Below the pieces are notes generated by a model, which saw nothing but the letters and a program-made list of their open reading frames with translations, did not search any database and was not told the DNA's origin. A stretch of 64,000 bases of DNA from positions 87,693 through 151,692 of the forward strand of contig DAOUQJ010000006.1 in NCBI GenBank assembly GCA_030625685.1, written 5' to 3'. Both the position numbers and the translations under genes were made by a program. Positions 16,327-25,137 of this stretch are shown piece after piece; the first letter of the stretch is position 1; the number at the start of each line of letters is the position of its first letter. The DNA comes from Oscillospiraceae bacterium. Its GTDB lineage: Bacteria > Bacillota > Clostridia > Oscillospirales > Oscillospiraceae.

Positions 16327-19092
16327 TTATGATTGTTCATTGGATTCAGAGTGATATGTGGGACAAGTACATTTCTTGAACTTGAGACCACTGCCACAGG
16401 GACAAGGGTCATTGCGTCCGATTTTTAGAGTTTTCTTGACGGGAGATTTTTTAACAGAACCATCACTACCTGATGATTCACCTGTGATTTTTGCAACACG
16501 TTTGCGTTCTACATTGCCTGTTTGTACACGTGCAACAAAGACTCGTTTCACCGTTTCTTCTTGAATTGCAGAAATCATGGCTTCGAACATATCAAAACCT
16601 TCGCGACGATACTCAACAACAGGATTCGTTTGGGCGTAAGCACGAAGGACGATGCCTTGTTTTAGCTCGTTCATAGCATCAATATGATCCATCCAATATT
16701 CATCAACAGCACGCAGCATCATCACGCGTTCTAGCTCACGCATCAGATCGTCACCCAGTGCTTCTTCTTTTTGGCTATAAACTTCTAGGGCTTTTTCATT
16801 TAAGTAAGTGATGAGGACATCAGCATCATGGAATTTGGTGTCTTTACTGATAGAATGCATATCATCATCTGATAAGAAAATGCCGTGAAACGGTTGAATA
16901 GATTCTGAAACCGTAAGGGTATCCGGTATCGTGTTGTTTTCACCAGTAAATTGGGAAATGTTTCGTTCAATGAATGCTTGGAGCATGGTAAGGATGTTAT
17001 CTTTGATGTTTTCTCCATCGAGTACGGTAGCTCGTTGCTGATAAATAATTTCACGTTGTTTATTTAAAACATCATCGTATTCTAGTACATTCTTTCGAGA
17101 TTCGAAATGTCTAGATTCTACCCGTTTTTGTGCATTTTCAATTCCGTTGGATAACATTTTTGCATCAATAGGGGTGTCATCGTCAATTTTCAATGTTTCC
17201 ATCATGTTCATAATTCGGTCGGAACCAAAAAGACGCATAATATCATCCTCTAAGGATAAAAAGAAGCGTGTTTCGCCTGGATCGCCTTGACGACCGGCGC
17301 GTCCACGAAGCTGATTATCAATACGACGAGATTCATGACGTTCTGTACCAAGAATGAATAGACCACCTGCATCTTTGACTCGTTGAGTCTCTTCTGCAAG
17401 TTCTTCTTTGAATTTGTTTTCTGCATCTGTATATCTTTTTCGTGCATCTAAAATGCTTTCGTCATCAGTTTCTGAAAAACCTGTTGCCTCAGCGATAAGC
17501 TCTTCAGACATACCTTGTTTTCGGAGCAGAGACTTAGCTAAAAACTCACTATTACCACCCAACATAATATCTGTACCACGACCTGCCATGTTGGTAGAAA
17601 CAGTGACAGATCCAAACTTGCCTGCTTGTGCAACGATTTCAGCTTCTTTTTCGTGGTTTTTTGCATTTAAGACATTATGACGGACTCCTTGTTTCATCAG
17701 CAGTTTAGAAATGAGTTCTGATTTTTCAATGGAAACGGTACCAACGAGGACAGGTTGACCTTTTTCATGGCATTCGACTATTTGCTTTACAATAGCACGA
17801 TATTTACCAGTTGTGTTTTTATAAACTACATCGGGCTGATCAACCCTCGCGATAGCACGGTTTGTTGGAATAGCAACGACGTCCAGCGAATAAGTGTGTC
17901 CAAATTCTTCTTCTTCAGTGAGTGCAGTACCTGTCATACCAGATAGTTTGTTGTAGAGACGGAAGTAGTTTTGGAATGTGATGGTTGCAAGTGTTTTAGA
18001 TTCTCTTGCAATGTTCACGCGCTCTTTTGCTTCAATGGCTTGGTGAAGACCTTCATTGTAGCGTCTGCCATACATCAAGCGACCTGTGTACTCATCAACG
18101 ATGACGACTTCTCCATCTTTTACAACATAATCGATATCACGTTTCATCAAACCAATGGCACGGATAGCTTGGTTGATATGATGAGATAATGTGCTGTTTT
18201 CAGGATCGGAAAGGTTTTCTATATTAAAGTTTTTTTCAGCTCGTTCAACACCCCGAGAGGTCAAAGAAACGGAGCGTGCTTTTTCATCGACAATATAGTC
18301 AGCATCGATGTTTTCTGCTTCTTCTTCTTTGGCGTCTACTGAAGCCACGGTCATGCAGGTTAGTTTCATGACAAAGTTATTGACGATGCTGTATAACTGG
18401 GTGGATTCCTCGCCCATACCGGAAATAATAAGAGGTGTTCTAGCTTCGTCGATTAATATGGAGTCAACTTCGTCTACGATGGCAAAATAATGCCCACGTT
18501 GCATCATTTCATGCTTGTAAATCGCCATGTTATCTCTCAAATAGTCAAAACCATACTCATTGTTAGTGCCATATGTAATATCTGCATTATAGGCTCTCTT
18601 TTTTTCTTCATGCGTCATGCCATGAACAACGAGCCCTACTTCTAAGCCGAGAAAGCGATAGAGTTTTCCCATCCATTCACTGTCACGTTTTGCTAAGTAA
18701 TCATTGACGGTGACAATATGCACGCCTTTTCCTGCAAGAGCGTTGAGGTATGCAGGTAACGTAGCAACCAATGTTTTACCTTCACCTGTTTTCATTTCAG
18801 ATATGCGGCCTTGGTGCAGAATAATTCCACCAATTAGCTGTACCCGATAGGGGCGCAATCCCAAAACGCGGTCTGAGGCTTCGCGAATCGTGGCGAATGC
18901 TTCAGGAAGAATTGCGTCGAGTGTTTCACCATTTGCATAGCGTTCTTTTAAGCTTATGGTGTTTTGTTTCAAATCATTATCGCTGAGCATGCGATAGGAG
19001 TCTTCTAATGCTTCAATTTTTTGAACGATTGGGTTAATGAGTTTAACCTCACGTTCAGATGTTGTACCAAATAGTTTTGAAAAAATACCCAT
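16327..19092 (-). CDS. secA: Preprotein translocase ATPase SecA
   Basis: A full-length 921-aa SecA, the motor that pushes unfolded preproteins through SecYEG. The Walker A GEGKT is at 103-107 after RISEMKT; the Walker B DEVDSILIDEARTPL and the helicase motifs TVSTNMAGRGTDIMLGG and QLRGRAGRQGDPGETRFFLS are intact. The C-terminus carries the zinc-binding tail CPCGSGLKFKKCTC that contacts SecB-like partners and lipids; its last ligand pair is C-T-C rather than the common CH or CC. AAGGGA lies before the ATG. An extended -10 (TGGTATACT) sits about 75-85 bases upstream. pgeF follows in the same transcript. Confidence 0.97.
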   Translation of the reverse strand: MGIFSKLFGTTSEREVKLINPIVQKIEALEDSYRMLSDNDLKQNTISLKERYANGETLDAILPEAFATIREASDRVLGLRPYRVQLIGGIILHQGRISEMKTGEGKTLVATLPAYLNALAGKGVHIVTVNDYLAKRDSEWMGKLYRFLGLEVGLVVHGMTHEEKKRAYNADITYGTNNEYGFDYLRDNMAIYKHEMMQRGHYFAIVDEVDSILIDEARTPLIISGMGEESTQLYSIVNNFVMKLTCMTVASVDAKEEEAENIDADYIVDEKARSVSLTSRGVERAEKNFNIENLSDPENSTLSHHINQAIRAIGLMKRDIDYVVKDGEVVIVDEYTGRLMYGRRYNEGLHQAIEAKERVNIARESKTLATITFQNYFRLYNKLSGMTGTALTEEEEFGHTYSLDVVAIPTNRAIARVDQPDVVYKNTTGKYRAIVKQIVECHEKGQPVLVGTVSIEKSELISKLLMKQGVRHNVLNAKNHEKEAEIVAQAGKFGSVTVSTNMAGRGTDIMLGGNSEFLAKSLLRKQGMSEELIAEATGFSETDDESILDARKRYTDAENKFKEELAEETQRVKDAGGLFILGTERHESRRIDNQLRGRAGRQGDPGETRFFLSLEDDIMRLFGSDRIMNMMETLKIDDDTPIDAKMLSNGIENAQKRVESRHFESRKNVLEYDDVLNKQREIIYQQRATVLDGENIKDNILTMLQAFIERNISQFTGENNTIPDTLTVSESIQPFHGIFLSDDDMHSISKDTKFHDADVLITYLNEKALEVYSQKEEALGDDLMRELERVMMLRAVDEYWMDHIDAMNELKQGIVLRAYAQTNPVVEYRREGFDMFEAMISAIQEETVKRVFVARVQTGNVERKRVAKITGESSGSDGSVKKSPVKKTLKIGRNDPCPCGSGLKFKKCTCPTYHSESNEQS

Positions 19093-19807
19093 TATAAATA
19101 GAGTCCCTTCTTATCAAAATCACAAAAAGGCGTTGCCTAATTTGAGTGAATCAAAATAAATCAAATTAAAGTATACCATAGGTTTTATTGTGAAAAAAGA
19201 AGAAAATGTAAACTTGTCGAGGAGGGGTTTGAGTTATGATATAATATATTCCTGCGAATACAGGGTAGTACTTTGTGAAGAATGCTGAATTTTCATCAAG
19301 TAGACATAGTATAGGTGAAATTGATTTGAAGTAATACTGGATTTATTAAAATATTGAATGTCTTTGTTGTGAGAAAGATATGCCACAGTATCTATCCGCT
19401 CAAAACTCTAAGCCATTGTATAATTTAAATGTGTATTTTGTTGAATCAGTACCTTCATAGAAATATTTGAAATTTGTTTGTTAGAAAAGAAAGATGTTCT
19501 AAAGGCGAAATTAGACTAGGATGACATCATAATAATTGTTATGACAGTGAAGTTGACAAGTAACGAAAATGAAAGTTTATACTTGAGTATGGAAGATAAT
19601 GGATACAACAAGTGAGAGGATGGTCGCAAATACATAAAATTGAATATGTATGCATTATTGATGTATTGAAAAATTAAGGGAAAAATGGTATTCTCATGAG
19701 TATCAAATACAAATACAAACAAGCGAAGGCAATTTAAGCAGTTGTTTTTTTAAAATGTCACCTAATAAATTGAGGATATAATACATTGAAAGAAGTGAGG
19801 AGATTGC
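19093..19807. other. Intergenic region between secA and the Tad locus
   Basis: About 715 bases between divergent genes. Near secA is a leftward extended -10 element TGGTATACT (about 19170-19178). On the plus strand there is a TATAAT at 19776-19781, about 27 bases before the prepilin peptidase start, with a poor -35. A TTGACA near 19552 is followed by a possible TATACT at long spacing. No gene or stable hairpin stood out. Confidence 0.4.
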
Positions 19808-20470
19808 ATGGATCAGTACATATGGATTGTTTTTGGAGTTTTAGGTGGGGTAGTTGGGTTATTTTTGCCTCAAATAGCAGAAAAGATGGCACTTCAGAAA
19901 ATGAGAAAAAAAGACTTGGAGCTCGAAAGTAAGCCATTTTATCGTTCAGCACAACTGAAGGTATATTCTTTGATCTGGAGTGGAATTGGTTGGGCAGCAT
20001 GTGCTTATATTTATGAACTATCGCTTGTCCTACTTTGCTCATTGCTTATTTGGAGTATTGGAATTGTTGTTGTGATTGTAGATGTTAGAATTCATATCAT
20101 ATCCAATGAAGCTGTGTTATTGTTAGCAGCATTAGGGGTTGTTATACAACTGAAGCTCTTTGGGGTGAAAGCCTTATTGATGTCCATTTTGCTCACAATT
20201 ATTGTAATGATTGTATTAATCAGCGTGGGCAATATGGTAGGATTATGGAAGGTTGGAGCGGGGGATGTAAAGCTTATTGGCAGTATGGTTTTGATACTGG
20301 GAAGAAGTTATATTGTTTACGGAATTATTATAATGGCAGCGTCTATGGGAGTGTTTTCATTAGGTGGAATGATGATGAAAAAGTTGAATCGATACTCAAT
20401 GATACCTTTTGCTCCGTTTATTGTGTCAGGAATTATGGCAGGGATTTTGGCAATGTTATTTTTGATTTAG
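19808..20470 (+). CDS. tadV: Type IV prepilin peptidase (TadV/CpaA-like)
   Basis: The 220-aa polytopic membrane protein belongs to the A24 aspartic peptidases that cut the leader from Flp pilins and pseudopilins. Asp92 in VVVIVDVRIHIISNE and Asp153 in GAGDVKLIG are the two catalytic aspartates, each placed at the end of a membrane helix. The long cysteine-rich N-terminal methylase domain of PilD is absent, as in TadV. Six or seven helices are visible. GTGAGGAG lies before the ATG. It is the first gene of the pilus locus, but about 300 bases including a separate promoter divide it from the pilins. Confidence 0.9.
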   Translation: MDQYIWIVFGVLGGVVGLFLPQIAEKMALQKMRKKDLELESKPFYRSAQLKVYSLIWSGIGWAACAYIYELSLVLLCSLLIWSIGIVVVIVDVRIHIISNEAVLLLAALGVVIQLKLFGVKALLMSILLTIIVMIVLISVGNMVGLWKVGAGDVKLIGSMVLILGRSYIVYGIIIMAASMGVFSLGGMMMKKLNRYSMIPFAPFIVSGIMAGILAMLFLI

Positions 20471-20544
20471 ATAAATGGTGCAGATAAATGCATGTATTTG
20501 AATATTTCGTTGTGTAAAATGTATAATTATTTGATGTGAAATAC

Positions 20545-20572
20545 TTGACAATTAGCGAAAACAGGGTATAAT
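20545..20572 (+). promoter_or_regulatory. Strong promoter of the flp operon
   Basis: A consensus TTGACA (20545-20550), a 16-base spacer and TATAAT (20567-20572). Transcription should begin near 20579, giving a leader of about 195 bases before the first pilin. Confidence 0.85.
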
Positions 20573-20578
20573 GTGCGT

Positions 20579-20774
20579 ATATATTAAATATTTGTCGAAA
20601 GAACTAAATAATAGTAGACTTTCCCAAATGTGGGGGATTAGTAATTGGGTCGTGCCATATAGGAGATCCACCGATAAGCATAATACTAATGAGTAGAGGA
20701 AATCTATTTGATTAGTTAATTATGAGGATAGGAAGCACTATAGAAGAGGGAAAATTTTGATTGGAGGTATTTTT
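20579..20774 (+). promoter_or_regulatory. Long structured 5' leader of the flp operon
   Basis: Nested complementary segments can be paired by eye. The outer stem is 20616-20624 with 20698-20705 (AGA-C-TTTCC with GGAAATCT, one bulge). The middle stem is ATTAGTA 20637-20643 with TACTAAT 20684-20690. The inner stem is TGGGTC 20646-20651 with GATCCA 20665-20670, with unpaired CCGATAAGCA after it. A competing hairpin CCC/GGGG at 20623-20636 would break the outer stem. I cannot match it to c-di-GMP-I, c-di-GMP-II or another known riboswitch. No terminator-like T run follows; the ribosome site GGAGGT is at 20762-20767. Confidence 0.5.
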
Positions 20775-20969
20775 GTGAAAAATTTATGGAATTGGTTTAA
20801 AGACGAAGAGTCAGGACAAGGTATGGTTGAATATGCATTAATCATTGCGGTTATTGCTGCCATTGTTATTGTTGTCATGGGTATATTAGGACCGAAGATT
20901 GTAACATTAGGAAAAACTGATAAACTGAATGCGCCGACGGTTAATACTTCAGATGGCACACTATCGTAA
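20775..20969 (+). CDS. flp: Flp-type pilin 1
   Basis: A 64-aa type IVb (Flp) prepilin. A short charged leader ends in EESG, and cleavage before QGMVEYALII puts Glu at +5 and Tyr at +6, the Flp signature. The hydrophobic helix (ALIIAVIAAIVIVVMGILG) forms the pilus core, and only a short Thr/Asn-rich tail follows. The GTG start at 20775 lies after GGAGGT. The next gene encodes an almost identical pilin. Extracted by the prepilin peptidase upstream, it would be polymerised by the CpaF/TadB/TadC machine encoded downstream. Confidence 0.92.
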   Translation: MKNLWNWFKDEESGQGMVEYALIIAVIAAIVIVVMGILGPKIVTLGKTDKLNAPTVNTSDGTLS

Positions 20970-21015
20970 GTATTTATGATTGTTCGATAGGAAATTGCTT
21001 CAGGAGGAATATTAT

Positions 21016-21198
21016 TTGAGCGATTTAGGATGTTGGTTCAAGAATGAAGAGTCAGGACAAGGTATGGTAGAGTATGCATTGATTATTTCGGTTATTGCTG
21101 CTATTGTTATTGTTGTCATGGGTATATTAGGACCTAAAATTGTCAATTTAGCTAAGAGTACAAATTTAGCTGAGCCAGCAGCACCATCAGCAGAGTGA
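21016..21198 (+). CDS. flp: Flp-type pilin 2 (tandem paralogue)
   Basis: A 60-aa Flp prepilin with the same leader end EESG and mature start QGMVEYALII as the gene before it. The DNA of the two cores (20804-20898 and 21044-21138) differs at only a few, mostly third-codon, positions, so the duplication is recent or kept uniform by gene conversion. The tail differs: it ends in Ala/Pro-rich AEPAAPSAE. The TTG at 21016, eight bases after AGGAGG, is the supported start. An in-frame ATG at 20980 would place the ribosome site within the gene. This may be a minor pilin or an alternative major subunit. Confidence 0.9.
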   Translation: MSDLGCWFKNEESGQGMVEYALIISVIAAIVIVVMGILGPKIVNLAKSTNLAEPAAPSAE

Positions 21199-21280
21199 TG
21201 ATTACATCACTAGGAAAAATTAATATTTAGTATTTAACTTCGTGATTTTTAAATCTATCGTTGGTATGTGAATACACAGA

Positions 21281-21306
21281 GCCGAACCTGGGAAACTTGG
21301 TTCGGC
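21281..21306 (+). repeat. Intercistronic hairpin between flp2 and tadE
   Basis: GCCGAACC and GGTTCGGC form a perfect 8-base stem with a 10-base loop and no T run. Such stems can protect the 3' end of an abundant pilin mRNA while letting some transcription continue into the assembly genes. That role is inferred from position. Confidence 0.55.
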
Positions 21307-21336
21307 GTATGTGTTTCAAGGGGAGGCAAGGTTTCA

Positions 21337-21720
21337 ATGAAAAGAATATACAGAAATAAAAAAGGACAAGCAACAGTTGAATTCGCTTTGCTTTTGCCCT
21401 TGATGGTTTTTGTGTTATGTTTGATTATCGATTTCGGTTGGATTTTTTTTCAGCATATTTCTGTGAATAATACAAGTAAAGAATGTGCGAGATATGCGTC
21501 TATTCACTATGAAGAGAGTGGTTATCAAACAGAGGTGTTGGCGATTGCGCAGGCAGGCCTCACGGGTGTTTCTCCAAATGTGGCAATCAGCTCAACCACA
21601 GAGACCATTACAGCACAAGTTTCTATTGAAGTGCCTATACTAACGGGAATGGCATCTACATTTTTCGGCGATGATAGTCTTGATCTTTCGGCTTCGTGTA
21701 CGATGAGAAAAGAAAAATAA
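21337..21720 (+). CDS. tadE: TadE-like pseudopilin
   Basis: The 127-aa protein begins with a basic head and the TadE signature KKGQATVEFALLLPLMVFVLC, a class III signal cut after Gly so that QATVEF begins the mature protein. A single membrane helix is followed by a 90-residue outer domain. TadE-type pseudopilins take part in Flp pilus assembly. The ATG at 21337 follows GGGGAGG; the frame extends to 21268, but that would run across the hairpin at 21281-21306. No separate TadF or TadG is present in the locus. Confidence 0.85.
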   Translation: MKRIYRNKKGQATVEFALLLPLMVFVLCLIIDFGWIFFQHISVNNTSKECARYASIHYEESGYQTEVLAIAQAGLTGVSPNVAISSTTETITAQVSIEVPILTGMASTFFGDDSLDLSASCTMRKEK

Positions 21721-21748
21721 ATGACATATTTCTAGATGGAGTGAAAAT

Positions 21749-22492
21749 ATGAAAAAACTAAAAATAGTTGCAGCTCTTGCGGCAATTGCTGTTGCAATTG
21801 GCATATATTTTTTTCTGAATTATTTGTCAAAACCTGAAGAAGTAAGTACATCAACTGTTTTGGTTGCAGCAGTTAATATTCCTGAAAAAACAATAGTGAC
21901 TGTTGATATGTTACTATATAAAGAATTGCCACAAGAAGCTATTTTAAAGAATGCTTTGACAAATCCTGAAACGGTGATAGGAAAAATGGTGAATTCAGAT
22001 ATGTTTGTAGGAGAGCAGATGGTTTCTAGTCGTGTGGTTGATGTTGGAAATCAACAAGAAGCAACTACATTGGGCTACGCTGTTGAACCCGGAATGAGAG
22101 CGATAACGATCGCAGTTGACAATGTGAGCGGTGTTGGCTTTTTACTCTTACCTGGCGACAAAGTTGACATTGTTACCATGTATGAGCGAGATAAAATCAA
22201 TGCAAACGATGATAAGAATAGAATGCAAGCAAAGATTTTAGTCCAAAATGTCACAGTATTGGCTGTTGATAGTAATATGTCTAGAAGTAAGAATAAGATT
22301 TTGAAAGACGCTGAAAGTGGAGAAAATGCTTCTGGGTATACGTCACTTACGATTATGGTTACACCAACAGATGCTACTATGCTTACATGGGCTGAAAGTG
22401 AAGGCGAAGTTCGTGCAATCTTGCGTTCTCCAATTGATGAAGATTTGGTGGGAACTCCAAGTGTTACGGTAGATACAATTCAGAATAATTAG
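21749..22492 (+). CDS. cpaB: Flp pilus assembly protein CpaB/RcpC-like (SAF domain)
   Basis: The 247-aa protein has one N-terminal membrane helix and an external SAF domain (VAAVNIPEKTIVTVDMLLYKELP), followed by the CpaB/RcpC region GMRAITIAVDNVSGVGFLLLPGDKVDIV. In Gram-negative systems this protein works with the secretin. With no secretin in this locus it probably acts between membrane and wall, possibly binding peptidoglycan. TGGAG precedes the ATG. It lies 28 bases after tadE and 16 bases before cpaE in an evident operon. Confidence 0.88.
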   Translation: MKKLKIVAALAAIAVAIGIYFFLNYLSKPEEVSTSTVLVAAVNIPEKTIVTVDMLLYKELPQEAILKNALTNPETVIGKMVNSDMFVGEQMVSSRVVDVGNQQEATTLGYAVEPGMRAITIAVDNVSGVGFLLLPGDKVDIVTMYERDKINANDDKNRMQAKILVQNVTVLAVDSNMSRSKNKILKDAESGENASGYTSLTIMVTPTDATMLTWAESEGEVRAILRSPIDEDLVGTPSVTVDTIQNN

Positions 22493-22508
22493 ATTGGGGG
22501 CGATGTGA

Positions 22509-23717
22509 TTGAAAATTAATATTATGCTAGTGAGTAAGATGGATAGCGCAATGAAAAGTATGCGCAGCATGATACAAGATGAGGAACTTGCAGTTGTATT
22601 TGAATCATCTGGCGGTGCCATCGCTTTGGATCATATTGAAAATGTCTCTCCTAATATTGTTGTGATGAGTTTAACAGCAATGGATATGGATATGTTGAGT
22701 CTGGCAGAACGTGTCATTCAATATAGACCAAACACTTTCGTCGTATTGCTTATGGAACATCTTACTGTTGAAAACATGCAGTCTGCCATGAAAATTGGTG
22801 CGCATAATGTCATTGAGTTTCCACAAAATCAAAAAGAATTTTCAGATTATTTAAAAGGGGTTTATAATGCTGAGACAGCACGCTTGAGTATGATGAATGA
22901 AAAGCAAGCAATTGTATGGTCTTCTCAAGTAATTACAGTTTATGCGGCAAAAGGTGGTTTGGGAAAAACAACCATAGCTACAAATCTAGCAGTTGAATTA
23001 GCCAAGAAGAAAAAGAAAGTTGCAATCATTGACTTGGATTTGCAATTCGGAGATGTTCACATATTTATGGATGTTGAACCAAAAGATACAATTGCAGAGC
23101 TTGTGCAAGAAGTATATACACCCAATATTGATTCACTTAGAAGTTATATGGTGATGCATTCCAGTGGCGTACATATTCTTTGTGCTCCCAAAAGTCCTGA
23201 ATATGCAGAAATTGTGCATTCTGATCGTGTGCAAAGTGTATTGAGTTTGATGCGGTCTTACTATGATTATATTATTGTAGATACACCGTCTGTCATCAAC
23301 GATATTACAATAACTGCAATAGAGGCTGCGTCTATGGTTCTGTTTGTAGCAGGATTGGATATTTCTACATTGAAAAACTCCAAGTTATCCATCTCTTTAT
23401 TGGAGTCACTTCAACAAAAAGAAAAAGTGAGGATTATCATCAATCGTGCAGTGGAAATTAACTCTATCACTGTGGATGATGTGCAACGTGTCGTGCATGC
23501 TCCGATTATTGCAAAAATTCCGAGTGACTATATGGTTGCGATTTCTGCGCTCAATAGAGGCATCCCTTTTGTAATTGGGGCAGCAAAAAGCAAATTGAGT
23601 TTGGCAATTGCAAATATTGCAAACATAATTGAAACTGGTGGAAATGCTAGAGATGGCTTGCCTATGAACGAAACCAAGATAAAAGAACGAAAAAGTCTTA
23701 TAAAAAGGAAAAAATGA
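22509..23717 (+). CDS. cpaE: CpaE/TadZ-like pilus localisation ATPase
   Basis: A 402-aa MinD/ParA-type protein. The N-terminal about 120 residues look like a response-regulator fold, but the acceptor Asp position reads VVMSLTAMD, so it is probably a receiver that cannot be phosphorylated, as in TadZ. The ATPase has the deviant Walker A KGGLGKTT (148-154), Walker B IIDLDLQFGD and a DTPSV switch. TadZ/CpaE places the pilus machine at a cell site. The C-terminal tail is strongly basic (KIKERKSLIKRKK). The TTG start follows GGGGGCGA by a suitable distance. Confidence 0.88.
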   Translation: MKINIMLVSKMDSAMKSMRSMIQDEELAVVFESSGGAIALDHIENVSPNIVVMSLTAMDMDMLSLAERVIQYRPNTFVVLLMEHLTVENMQSAMKIGAHNVIEFPQNQKEFSDYLKGVYNAETARLSMMNEKQAIVWSSQVITVYAAKGGLGKTTIATNLAVELAKKKKKVAIIDLDLQFGDVHIFMDVEPKDTIAELVQEVYTPNIDSLRSYMVMHSSGVHILCAPKSPEYAEIVHSDRVQSVLSLMRSYYDYIIVDTPSVINDITITAIEAASMVLFVAGLDISTLKNSKLSISLLESLQQKEKVRIIINRAVEINSITVDDVQRVVHAPIIAKIPSDYMVAISALNRGIPFVIGAAKSKLSLAIANIANIIETGGNARDGLPMNETKIKERKSLIKRKK

Positions 23718-23763
23718 AACTGTATTTACGTTTTTAAAGTGTCAGTAATGAAGGAGCGATAAT

Positions 23764-25137
23764 ATGAGTTTGTTAGAAAGGCTTGAAAAACAAAAGAGCG
23801 CTCTTCGTGTGGAAGGGCAAAATATATCTCAGCAAAATGAGTCTGCAACCTCCACAAAACAAAATAATTTTAATCAAATCAAAGAAACTTTGCATAATGA
23901 AGTAATTAATTTGTTAAAAGAAGATACAAATTCTAAAGATTTGAACGAACATGAAAAAGAAGCGTTTTATAAAGATGCAATTGGAACTTTGATAGAATCT
24001 AAAGAATTTAACATTGCTCGTGGTGAAAAAAATCGGATTATTACTGAGATATACAATGATATCGTAGGCTTAGGACCATTAGAACCTTTGATAAACGATC
24101 CAGATATAACAGAAATTATGGTCAATGGATATGATAGAGTTTACGTTGAAAATAAAGGGAAAATTATATTAACACAGGTTAAATTCAAAGATGAGGAACA
24201 CGTTATAAATATCATCAATCGAATTGTAAATTCTGTAGGTAGACGCATAGATGAATCAAGTCCGATGGTCGATGCCAGACTTGCAGACGGTTCACGTGTT
24301 AATGCAGTAATTCCACCTATTGTGTTATCTGGTCCAAGTATTACAATACGTAAGTTTTCTAAAAGTCCACTCACAGTATCTGATTTGATTCAGTTCTCTT
24401 CTGTTTCACCGCCGATGATGGCATTTTTAGAAGCATGTGTAAAAGGAAGACTTAATATTATTGTTTCAGGAGGTACAGGTAGTGGCAAAACAACACTTTT
24501 GGGTGTGTTATCTGCATATATACCGAATGATGAACGTATTGTCACCATTGAGGATGCGGCAGAACTTCAATTAAGACAGGATCATGTCATAACATTAGAA
24601 ACGAGACCAGCAAATATTGAAGGTGCAGGTCAGATAACAATACGTGATTTGGTGCGAAACTCTTTGCGTATGAGACCGAATAGAATTGTCGTAGGTGAGG
24701 TGCGTTCTGGTGAAACATTAGACATGCTTCAAGCGATGAACACAGGTCATGATGGCTCCCTAACAACAGCTCATGCCAACTCACCTAGAGATGTGGTGTC
24801 TAGACTTGAGACTATGGTGCTTATGTCTGGATTAGAGATGCCTATAAAAGCAATTAGAGAGCAAATTGCAGCAGCCATGGACTTGATCGTTCATGTATCA
24901 CGTATGAGAGATGGGTCTAGGAAAATCACGAATATTACAGAAATTGTAGGTATCGAAGGAGATACGATTACTTTACAAGATTTGTTTGTGTATCGTCCTG
25001 GAGGAGTACATGCAAACGGGAAAAGCAAAGGAAGATTTGATTCGACTGGGACAAGACCAGCATTTGCTGAAAAACTCAATGCAAGTGGAATAAAATTAAA
25101 AGATGATTGGTTTCAAACTGAGGTGTTTAAATGGTAA
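23764..25137 (+). CDS. cpaF: Flp pilus secretion ATPase CpaF/TadA
   Basis: The 457-aa hexameric ATPase powers Flp pilus assembly and possibly retraction. The N-terminal part has LGPLEPLINDPDITEIMVNG, typical of CpaF. The motor has Walker A GGTGSGKTT (from residue 236), the Asp box EDAAELQL and the Walker B/His box region NRIVVGEVRSGETLDMLQAM, then TGHDGSLTTAHANSP. All catalytic motifs are intact. GGAGCG lies before the ATG. The stop overlaps the ATG of tadB (ATGGTAA), which points to translational coupling. Confidence 0.95.
   Translation: MSLLERLEKQKSALRVEGQNISQQNESATSTKQNNFNQIKETLHNEVINLLKEDTNSKDLNEHEKEAFYKDAIGTLIESKEFNIARGEKNRIITEIYNDIVGLGPLEPLINDPDITEIMVNGYDRVYVENKGKIILTQVKFKDEEHVINIINRIVNSVGRRIDESSPMVDARLADGSRVNAVIPPIVLSGPSITIRKFSKSPLTVSDLIQFSSVSPPMMAFLEACVKGRLNIIVSGGTGSGKTTLLGVLSAYIPNDERIVTIEDAAELQLRQDHVITLETRPANIEGAGQITIRDLVRNSLRMRPNRIVVGEVRSGETLDMLQAMNTGHDGSLTTAHANSPRDVVSRLETMVLMSGLEMPIKAIREQIAAAMDLIVHVSRMRDGSRKITNITEIVGIEGDTITLQDLFVYRPGGVHANGKSKGRFDSTGTRPAFAEKLNASGIKLKDDWFQTEVFKW

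Noticed and set aside
20579..20774. Known c-di-GMP riboswitch before flp
   Set aside because: The conserved GEMM core (GGGCAAACC, GACGCAAAGCC) is absent.
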